Shown in pieces: positions 1 through 5,236 of a stretch of 16,418 nucleotides of DNA (position 1 is the first letter of the stretch; the number at the start of each line of letters is the position of its first letter). The position numbers and the translations under genes were made by a program. A model generated the notes under the pieces. The model saw nothing but the letters and a program-made list of their open reading frames with translations. It did no database searches and was not told where the DNA came from. Source of the DNA: an uncultured Pseudomonadota bacterium (GTDB taxonomy: Bacteria > Lernaellota > Lernaellaia > Lernaellales > Lernaellaceae); the NCBI GenBank assembly GCA_937967875.1, contig CALBTQ010000736.1:1-16418 (forward strand), written 5' to 3'.

Positions 1-51
1 CGGCGGCCACCGTGATCTACACTCTTTCCCTACACGACGCTCTGCCGATCT
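1..51 (+). other. Illumina adapter remnant (not genomic)
   Basis: These bases match the last 51 bases of the Illumina TruSeq universal (P5-side) adapter, recognised from memory, with three differences at window positions 6, 13 and 44. The match ends exactly at the ...CCGATCT ligation junction, so genomic sequence starts at 52. Any reading frame running through it is artificial: the forward frame gives the familiar artefact peptide YTLSLHDALPI and the reverse frame gives IGRASCRERV. The mismatches suggest low-quality read ends were assembled. Confidence 0.97.
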
Positions 52-360
52 GCTTTTTCGGTTGCGTTTTCCATGGGACTTGTTTTCTGTGGGTTTGTTT
101 TATTGGCGGACATTCCTCCATGAATCGAGCCAAACGCGGACTGGTTGCCACCCACAACGGTTGCAGATGCGGGAGTCCCGTTCGACTGAAAGGTGTGGCG
201 GTCTTCCACAGAAGACACGTTTCTTCGCTCCGGTGCCATGAGTCGCTCCATAAAGGAGTGTTTAATAATTTCAAGGTTCATGCCAACTACAAGAAATTTT
301 TATCTTGCTGTATTTACAGATGTTTTAGGATTATCCACAAGACGTTTCGGCTATCTGTTC

Positions 361-396
361 GAAAACATTTTTCCACTTCTATTGAAAAATGTTTTC
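361..396. repeat. Perfect 13-bp inverted repeat, terminator-like
   Basis: GAAAACATTTTTC (361-373) and its exact complement GAAAAATGTTTTC (384-396) flank a 10-base loop (374-383). The stem is almost pure A/T, odd for this genome. It could be a weak bidirectional terminator, since each arm supplies a T-run, or an operator for a dimeric protein. It lies about 360 bases beyond the radical SAM stop, which is far for a terminator of that gene. Confidence 0.55.
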
Positions 397-475
397 AATT
401 GCGAAAATCGGAGGAAAATGCCGGGGCGCGCTCACAAGCGATTATTTTTATATAATACGTTCTTAAATGGAAGGT

Positions 476-508
476 GCGACGCCGAGTTGGGGGCTTTCCC
501 GGCGTCGC
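476..508. repeat. 9-bp GC-rich hairpin downstream of a TATAAT
   Basis: GCGACGCCG (476-484) pairs perfectly with CGGCGTCGC (500-508) around a 15-base loop. A TATAAT hexamer lies 20 bases upstream at 451-456. No T-run follows on either side, so it is not a classical intrinsic terminator. It could be the 5' stem of a small RNA started from that hexamer, or a protein-binding palindrome. Function unknown. Confidence 0.4.
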
Positions 509-678
509 AGGAGAGGAGATTGGTCTTGCTGCGAAAAAGGTTTATGCAAGCTCTCAAAAAACTGGTCTTTTCTTGAGCAAGGACAATGCCAAGATTTTCG
601 GAAAAATGTTAAGTGCCTGCCAGTAAACGATATTTTTTTATAACACTGTTTTGTCGACCGTGAAAATCGGGTGCAACC

Positions 679-727
679 CTCTCAAAAATCCGAGACTGCT
701 GTGAAATATCTGAGAGACAGGTCACAG
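679..727. repeat. Two interleaved inverted repeats (pseudoknot-like order)
   Basis: CTCTCA (679-684) complements TGAGAG (711-716), and CTGTGA (699-704) complements TCACAG (722-727). The arms alternate A-B-A'-B', the arrangement of an H-type pseudoknot or of two mutually exclusive hairpins. It lies 33-81 bases past the stop of the radical SAM gene, in that gene's 3' flank. Each stem is only 6 bp, so chance is possible. Confidence 0.3.
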
Positions 728-759
728 AAATCCTAAGTGAAATCGAAAAAATAGAATTT

Positions 760-1719
760 TCATTCTACTGCCGACTCGTCGAAGCAGCAATTGATCAGCA
801 GATGGCAGTTCTTGCGGCAGTTCGCCATTTCCGCGCGCACCCGCCGGGCTTGTTTGCCGGTGGCGATATCCACGATGCCCTTACCGGCGAACAGGTTGCC
901 GATCGGCTCGTAGCGCCCACAGAACTTCACCACGCCGGTTCCCTCGATGGTCAGCCCGAAGTTGCCGACGTTGCAGCGCCCCATGGCGATCGTCCCGGGG
1001 TGGCGGAAATAGCCGATGAGCACCGGGAATTGCGCATCCTCGTTAAGAATCGGAAAACCGGCGCGCTTCATGTCGAGCAGTTCGCCCAGCACGTGGGCGA
1101 CGCGCTCGGAATCGTCGGGGAACAGCGGGCTGTCGACCCACCAGTTATCGCGCGGCTCTTCGCCGAAGGGCTGCATCAGCGCCTGAAAGAAAATGCCCGA
1201 CAGCCGCGGGTTGTCGCGCACCCAGGTGACGAAGCCTTGCAAAATCTCGATGTTCTCGCGGCAGATGACGCAATTGACGAAAACCTTCATGCCATTGTCG
1301 GTAGCGTGGGTGATCGCCCGTTCGGCCAGCGGGAAGGCGTCCGGGCGGCAGCGCAGCTTGTTGTGCACGTGATCGAAGCCGTCAAGGGAAAGGACGATGT
1401 GATCCAGGCCCATCATGGCCAGTTCATGCGCCAGTTCGCCGCTCAGCGAAAAGCCGTTGGTGTTGATCGTCGGGTCCAGCCCCGCTTCGAGCGCGCAGCG
1501 CACCAGCGGCTTGAGGTTGGGCGACAGCAGCGGTTCGCCCCCAGCGATTTTCAGCTCCATGGGACCGAGCCACGCGGCGAGGTCGCGCACCGCCCGGCAC
1601 AGCGTTTCGGCGTCGAGTTCGTTCTCCGCCGGATTGCGCCAGATGCGGCAATGCAAACACCGCGCGTCGCAACGGTTGGTCAGATGAATGCTGACATAGG
1701 CCGGCCGAAAATCGTCCAT
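760..1719 (-). CDS. Radical SAM protein with SPASM-like C-terminus
   Basis: A predicted iron-sulfur enzyme of 319 residues. The N-terminal CX3CX2C motif (C17, C21, C24, in NRCDARCLHC) is the radical SAM signature that binds the [4Fe-4S] cluster cleaving S-adenosylmethionine; KIAGGEP about 40 residues later fits the SAM-binding GGEP motif. A cysteine-rich tail (C249, C267, C301, C305, C311, C312, with PIGNL after C267) resembles a SPASM/Twitch domain, which holds auxiliary clusters in peptide- and protein-modifying members. I chose ATG 1719 because it directly precedes the core domain and has GGAAAGGG upstream; an upstream in-frame start at 1842 would overlap the preceding gene. It follows that gene by 49 bases and is probably last in the operon. 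The substrate is unknown and no obvious precursor peptide gene is next to it. Confidence 0.88.
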   Translation of the reverse strand: MDDFRPAYVSIHLTNRCDARCLHCRIWRNPAENELDAETLCRAVRDLAAWLGPMELKIAGGEPLLSPNLKPLVRCALEAGLDPTINTNGFSLSGELAHELAMMGLDHIVLSLDGFDHVHNKLRCRPDAFPLAERAITHATDNGMKVFVNCVICRENIEILQGFVTWVRDNPRLSGIFFQALMQPFGEEPRDNWWVDSPLFPDDSERVAHVLGELLDMKRAGFPILNEDAQFPVLIGYFRHPGTIAMGRCNVGNFGLTIEGTGVVKFCGRYEPIGNLFAGKGIVDIATGKQARRVRAEMANCRKNCHLLINCCFDESAVE

Positions 1720-1768
1720 GCTCGCCCTTTCCGCTTTCAGAATGCGGCAATTTTTCGGGGGGGTCAAA

Positions 1769-2428
1769 TCAATAACAGGTCGCGCCGCCGCCGATTTCCA
1801 GGCGCAGGAAAAAGCCGCGCGGCGTGGCGTCGGGAGCGTCATCGTAGGAGCGTCCGCCGTCGCGCCAATCGCCCAGAGGCTCCTGGTGCAAATAGCCCAG
1901 GCGCAATGCGCCGGCGATGTGTCCGCGCGCGGGAGTCGGTCGGTACAGCAGCATCAGCGCCACGCCGGCTTCCAACGGCAGGCTGTCGCGGCGGATGCGC
2001 TCGAAGGGCGTGGGCTGCTTGGCTTCGAGTTCCAGGTAGGTGACGCCGTAGCCCGCGCCGACGAAGGGGACGACGACGCCGAGTTGCCCGTCGTACACGC
2101 GCCAGCCGAGGTCGAGAATCCCCCAGCCCCAGTACAGCCACGCGTCGTTGCTGTGGCTGCGGCTGGACAGGCGCGAGGCATGCGCGGTCGGCGCGACGTA
2201 CAGCGGGCCGCATTGGAACGTCGCGGCCGCTCCGGGCATCCACAAATAGCCCTCGTAGGGACGTAGATCGTAGGGCGCGATGAAATCGCTGAGTTCGCCC
2301 GCATCGAAAGACATCAGTTGAAACGACGGGGCAAGCGTCCAAGTCAGCGGCTCGGCCGTCGCGACGGACGCGAGCGCCAGCAGCAGCACGCCGATCAGCA
2401 GCGGAATATGGGACAGTCGGTTATCCAT
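1769..2428 (-). CDS. Exported small outer-membrane barrel-like protein
   Basis: 219 residues, no family recognised. A clear Sec signal peptide occupies residues 1-25 (charged start, hydrophobic core, ASVATA before the likely cut). The mature part alternates hydrophobic and polar residues, is rich in Gly, Tyr and Trp (for example AWLYWGWGILDLGWRVYDG) and ends in Tyr, as outer-membrane beta-barrels often do. It has only two cysteines, C73 and C218, the second next to last in the ending GGGATCY; in an oxidising periplasm they could form a disulfide. No good Shine-Dalgarno precedes ATG 2428. It sits between a large barrel gene and a radical SAM gene, all on one strand. An 8-stranded OmpA/OmpW-like fold is a reasonable guess, nothing more. 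Confidence 0.75.
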   Translation of the reverse strand: MDNRLSHIPLLIGVLLLALASVATAEPLTWTLAPSFQLMSFDAGELSDFIAPYDLRPYEGYLWMPGAAATFQCGPLYVAPTAHASRLSSRSHSNDAWLYWGWGILDLGWRVYDGQLGVVVPFVGAGYGVTYLELEAKQPTPFERIRRDSLPLEAGVALMLLYRPTPARGHIAGALRLGYLHQEPLGDWRDGGRSYDDAPDATPRGFFLRLEIGGGATCY

Positions 2429-2440
2429 CTTCGGATAATC

Positions 2441-2469
2441 GTTATAGCGCGTCGGGACGGATTTGACCA
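2441..2469 (-). promoter_or_regulatory. Candidate internal promoter
   Basis: On the minus strand TGGTCA (2469-2464) and TATAAC (2446-2441) are 17 bases apart, four and five of six matches to the sigma-70 consensus. They lie in the 54-base gap between the large barrel gene and the small barrel gene. This would let the last two genes be expressed separately from the thioredoxin and large barrel. Sequence match only. Confidence 0.35.
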
Positions 2470-2482
2470 GAAAGACCGCGCA

Positions 2483-4054
2483 CTAGAAGCGGAAGGTGAA
2501 TTCGCTTTTAAAACCTTCGAACGGCGGAATCGGCCGGCAGACGCCGCCGGCGCACTTGAGCCCGCCCTTGTAGCGCCCGTAGGCCAGGGAAATCTGCATC
2601 CAGTTCGTCGGCTTGACCACCGTTTCGGCCGCCCAGAAGTGCGGATCGTCTTCCTCTTCGGCGCCCAGTTCGACGGTGCCCGTCGCCGGCTCGTCGCTGT
2701 TTTCGTAGCTGCCGACCAGCGACAGATACGGGTTGTAGCCGTAGCTGACGATCGCCTCGTGCGAGGCGTAGTCGACCTCGCTCATCAGTCCGAAGCCGTG
2801 GAACTGCTTGCCCAGGTATTCCAGCTGCAGCGAGTGCGGATGCACGATGGGCGTTTCGAAGGTCAATTCGCCGTGCACGTAGCGGCCCTCGACGATCTCG
2901 CGGTAGCCCGCCGCGCCGGTGAGCGTCGAACCGTTGCCGAAGGTGCGGTCGAAACCGCCGTAGGTGTGCTCGATCCACTCCAGCCACTTGAGGTCGGAGC
3001 TGTAGTGATCGGCCAGTTCCAGCGGCATTTCCTCGTGCGTCTGGATGTTCGTGTAGTTGACGTACAGCCCGACGTCGACCACGGGCACCACGTAATCCAC
3101 GCGGCCGCGCCCGCCGATCGCGTCTTCATAGTTGGGCAGATGGCCGAAGGACATCTTCGGGTATTCCATGCTCGGCGGATCGTTGTAGGCGTAGTCGAAA
3201 CGGAAGTAGTCGGTGCTTTCCAACAACACGGTCACCGGCCCGGCGTACCAGGTGGTCGCCAGGTGCGCGCCGCGTCCTTCCCATTCGAGATCCTCGAGTT
3301 CCTTTTTGTCGTCCTGATATTCCAGCCAGGCGTATTCGCCGGACAGCGCGCCGACGCCCGCCAGATCGGGCGACTCGATGATCGCCGAATACAGATTGAT
3401 GCGGTCGTCCTCTTCCAAGCGGGCGAAGGTGGCCGTTTCGTCCTTGCGCAGCGTGCCGCCGACCCACGCGCCGCCGACTTTGATCATCGAGGGGCCGGCC
3501 ATGAACCGCGCGCCCCACAGCATATCGCGTTCGTCGATAAACTCGGGCTCCTCGACCTTGGCGCGCTCGGGGCCGAAGCGGCGGTCGTCGCCCGGATTGA
3601 CCGGACCGATCAGCGATTCGAACTCGAAGTACTCATGGTTGATGCGAAGCAGCGCGCCCTGGATCGTCGTATCCTCGCCGAACTCGTCGCGCTTGAGCAG
3701 GCTGAGCGTCAGGCCCTGCCCGAAGCTGGCGTAGGAATCGCCGAAGCGCAGCAGGAACGGATCGCTCTGGTACTGCAGGAACACCTTTTCCGGGATGTAG
3801 CGAACGTAATATTCCTCTTCGAGGAAATAGGCCTCGGTGTCGTAGCGCATGCCGGCCAGGAACGGCCCCTTTGCCACGTTCAGGTTCAGGCGGTTGATGC
3901 CCGCCCAGAACGGATTGTCCTCGTCGGTGACGTCGTAGTTGATCTTCAAGGTTTCGAAGATCGTCACCGAGTCGGTCAGCGGCGTCTGCCACTCCAACGC
4001 CTGCGCGCTCAGCGGCAACAGCACCAGAAAAACGATCAACAGGCTTTTGCGCAT
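2483..4054 (-). CDS. Large outer-membrane beta-barrel protein, DUF6029-like
   Basis: 523 residues with a signal peptide (1-19, ending SAQA). The rest is acidic, rich in Tyr, Phe, Gly and short amphipathic strands, and ends in the aromatic FTFRF typical of outer-membrane barrels recognised by the BAM machinery. The near-terminal segment GGLKCAGGVCRPIPPFEGF reminds me of DUF6029-type proteins of unknown function; this assignment is from memory. Its only two cysteines are C501 and C506 in that CX4C segment. ATG 4054 lies one base after the stop of the thioredoxin gene, so the two are very likely translationally coupled. The coupling suggests the thioredoxin acts on this barrel's cysteine pair or that both serve one envelope task; this is inference. 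Confidence 0.8.
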   Translation of the reverse strand: MRKSLLIVFLVLLPLSAQALEWQTPLTDSVTIFETLKINYDVTDEDNPFWAGINRLNLNVAKGPFLAGMRYDTEAYFLEEEYYVRYIPEKVFLQYQSDPFLLRFGDSYASFGQGLTLSLLKRDEFGEDTTIQGALLRINHEYFEFESLIGPVNPGDDRRFGPERAKVEEPEFIDERDMLWGARFMAGPSMIKVGGAWVGGTLRKDETATFARLEEDDRINLYSAIIESPDLAGVGALSGEYAWLEYQDDKKELEDLEWEGRGAHLATTWYAGPVTVLLESTDYFRFDYAYNDPPSMEYPKMSFGHLPNYEDAIGGRGRVDYVVPVVDVGLYVNYTNIQTHEEMPLELADHYSSDLKWLEWIEHTYGGFDRTFGNGSTLTGAAGYREIVEGRYVHGELTFETPIVHPHSLQLEYLGKQFHGFGLMSEVDYASHEAIVSYGYNPYLSLVGSYENSDEPATGTVELGAEEEDDPHFWAAETVVKPTNWMQISLAYGRYKGGLKCAGGVCRPIPPFEGFKSEFTFRF

Positions 4055-4055
4055 T

Positions 4056-4547
4056 TTAAAGCCCCAACGCCTTTTTGATTTGCTGTTCCAACTCGATTTC
4101 CTCGCCGGACTTGAAGCCGACGTGCGTCCACACGACCTTGCCCTCGCGGTCGATCAGCACCGAATACGGGTAATCGCTGCGCGGATTGTACAGGCCGTTG
4201 ACGCGGCTGTCGCTGTCGTGCAGCACGGGGTAGGTCAGCTTGTGCCGGCGGACGATCGAACGCACCTGCGGCAGGTCCGAAGGCGTGTCGGCGGTGATCG
4301 ACCAGACGGCGAATCCCTTGTCCTTGTACTCGTCGTACAGGCGCTGGTGATGCGGCATTTCGATCTTGCAGGCGCTGCACCAGGTCATCCAAAAGGTGAG
4401 CAAAACGACCTGCCCCTTCTGGTCGGCCAGGCGCAGGGATTTGCCCTGCAGATCCTTGAGCGTGAAATCGACCGCCTGTTCGCCCACGGCGTAGGCGGTG
4501 GCGGCCAGGAACAGCAATAACAGTACGACGATGAAAGTCTTGCGCAT
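4056..4547 (-). CDS. Exported TlpA-like thioredoxin-fold protein
   Basis: A 163-residue AhpC/TSA-TlpA-type redox protein predicted in the periplasm. Residues 1-20 are a signal peptide (ends AYA). The fold follows: VDFTLKDLQGKSLRL, then VVLLTFWMTWCSAC with the redox pair C57 and C60, and the cis-proline region DYPYSVLIDREGKVV around P127. C57 and C60 are the only cysteines. Family members reduce or exchange disulfides in exported proteins, for instance in cytochrome c maturation, but no such genes are nearby. I prefer ATG 4547, with GGGAGAG just upstream and a normal signal peptide; an in-frame start at 4616 would add 23 charged residues ahead of it. Its stop is one base before the start of the barrel gene. 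Confidence 0.92.
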   Translation of the reverse strand: MRKTFIVVLLLLFLAATAYAVGEQAVDFTLKDLQGKSLRLADQKGQVVLLTFWMTWCSACKIEMPHHQRLYDEYKDKGFAVWSITADTPSDLPQVRSIVRRHKLTYPVLHDSDSRVNGLYNPRSDYPYSVLIDREGKVVWTHVGFKSGEEIELEQQIKKALGL

Positions 4548-4561
4548 GAGGCTCTCCCGTT

Positions 4562-4600
4562 CATGGTCCGTTTTTCTCCGCAAACCATGCTGTTTTTTTT
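4562..4600 (-). promoter_or_regulatory. Hairpin in thioredoxin gene leader with adjacent A/T run
   Basis: CATGGT (4562-4567) complements ACCATG (4584-4589) with a 16-base loop, and eight T follow at 4593-4600. Read on the plus strand it resembles a short intrinsic terminator, but no plus-strand gene ends here. On the minus strand it is a poly-A run and then a stem, 15-53 bases upstream of ATG 4547, so it could influence translation of the thioredoxin. Weak evidence. Confidence 0.3.
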
Positions 4601-4652
4601 CGCGTTTGGCAAGCACACACCGGAAGGGATTTCACGAGGCGATGGTGTCCGC

Positions 4653-4674
4653 CGCGACAGGAAAATCAGTCGCG
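4653..4674 (-). repeat. 6-bp hairpin over the stop codon of the small membrane gene
   Basis: CGCGAC (4653-4658) pairs with GTCGCG (4669-4674) around a 10-base loop that contains the stop codon at 4666-4668. On the minus strand the loop reads TGATTTTCCT. It may slow polymerase or protect the transcript between this gene and the thioredoxin gene, but it lacks a following T-run. Confidence 0.3.
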
Positions 4675-4947
4675 ACCGCGCGGGGCGATTTCCCTGGCCT
4701 GGTCGAGCGTCGATTCGCCGAACGAACGGCCGATGCGCCACCCCAAGTACCAAAGGGCGAGAGCGGCGGGGAACAGCGCGACCACAGCGACGACTTTGTT
4801 CCAGAGGATCATCACAATGGCCGCCGCACCCAGCAGCACGGCGAGGATTTGCAATCCGACGGACGCGACCGGCGCGCCGAAGCGCACCCACGCGCCCACA
4901 AACAAGGCGCCCAGGGCATCGAGGTTGCTGATCGGCTTTTGTTTCAT
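4666..4947 (-). CDS. Small two-helix inner-membrane protein
   Basis: 93 residues, family not recognised. Two hydrophobic segments (about 24-46, VASVGLQILAVLLGAAAI, and about 48-67, VVAVVALFPAALALWYLGW) indicate an integral inner-membrane protein with a short N-terminal part and a polar C-terminus ending in ...APRGRD. ATG 4947 has GGATGG upstream and removes a polar N-terminal extension that an in-frame start at 5049 would add. It is the first gene of the leftward set and lies 118 bases before the thioredoxin gene, so cotranscription is likely but not certain. No function can be given. Confidence 0.65.
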   Translation of the reverse strand: MKQKPISNLDALGALFVGAWVRFGAPVASVGLQILAVLLGAAAIVMILWNKVVAVVALFPAALALWYLGWRIGRSFGESTLDQAREIAPRGRD

Positions 4948-5236
4948 CGTCCATCCGTTTGCGCGTTCGGTGCCGTTATCATCGCCGCCCTCGCCGCCGG
5001 ATGCAAGAGGTTGTTGTGTTGTAAGTTGTGTTGCTGTTCGTCTGCACACCTTTGGCTATCGCCAAAAGTGTGGCACACGGGCAATGACCGTCCTTTCCGT
5101 GTGCCGCAGTTTTCGCCCCCGGCGAAAGCTGTGCTCGTCAACATTCAAACACGACCGTAGCACCCGGAGTGATGTACCGCCTGAATATGATGTCTGGGTC
5201 TTTTCGTGGTGACATATTTCCATTAACCTACGCGCA
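4948..5236. promoter_or_regulatory. Divergent intergenic region
   Basis: This 289-base gap separates the leftward membrane-protein gene from the rightward transglycosylase gene and must contain start signals for both. It is dominated by three hairpins at 5045-5133 (listed separately). I could not find a convincing sigma-70 pair for either gene; a TTGACG occurs on the minus strand near 5140 without a matching -10. The transglycosylase start at 5237 has no clear Shine-Dalgarno. Confidence 0.5.
5045..5133. ncRNA. Three consecutive hairpins, candidate structured RNA
   Basis: Hairpin 1: CACACcTTTGGC (5045-5056), loop TATC, GCCAAAaGTGTG (5061-5072), 11 of 12 pairs. Hairpin 2: GGCACACGG (5072-5080) with CCGTGTGCC (5097-5105), perfect. 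Hairpin 3: TTTCGCC (5111-5117), loop CCC, GGCGAAA (5121-5127), extendable to 5105-5133 with G-U pairs. Arms of hairpins 1 and 2 share CACAC/GTGTG, so GTGTG (5068-5072) could instead pair with CACAC (5074-5078), giving alternative folds. This could be a regulatory leader for either divergent gene, an independent small RNA, or clustered intergenic repeats. It matches no riboswitch class I recognise. Strand is undetermined. Confidence 0.45.

Larger units (their letters stand above)
52..759. other. AT-rich region without a credible gene
   Basis: This 708-base stretch lies downstream of the radical SAM gene and reaches the contig end. It is much more AT-rich than the rest: I count 18 G+C in the 60 bases 361-420 and 23 in 301-360, against roughly 60% elsewhere. 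The longer open frames either start in the adapter or have codon use unlike the neighbours and no recognisable domain. It holds several inverted repeats: 201-216 (GTCTTC, loop CACA, GAAGAC), 361-396, 476-508 and 679-727, the last three listed separately. A TATAAT hexamer occurs at 451-456 but I see no good -35 partner. It could hold an RNA gene, termination signals or a degraded element; I recognise nothing specific. Confidence 0.6.

Noticed and set aside
17..281. Minus-strand frames ending in IGRASCRERV or DRQSVV
   Set aside because: Their C-termini are adapter translation; the remaining sequence shows no family.
12..455. Open frame of 147 codons from the left end, plus strand
   Set aside because: It begins inside the adapter (YTLSLHDALPI) and runs through AT-rich sequence with hairpins; no domain, no ribosome site.
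193..576. 127-codon plus-strand frame in the AT-rich region
   Set aside because: It contains the 13-bp and 9-bp inverted repeats, has codon use unlike the real genes and no recognisable domain. A start at 238 after AGGAG-like bases does not rescue it. Kept as a remote possibility only.
802..2043. 413-codon plus-strand frame opposite the radical SAM gene
   Set aside because: Antisense shadow; the minus strand has the CX3CX2C motif and SPASM-like cysteines.
760..2428. RiPP pathway with the small barrel as precursor
   Set aside because: The protein is 219 residues with a signal peptide and barrel character, not a short leader-core precursor; only the GGGATCY tail remains as a weak hint and is listed as such.
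2318..4078. 586-codon plus-strand frame opposite the large barrel
   Set aside because: Antisense shadow; the minus strand encodes a signal peptide and barrel features.
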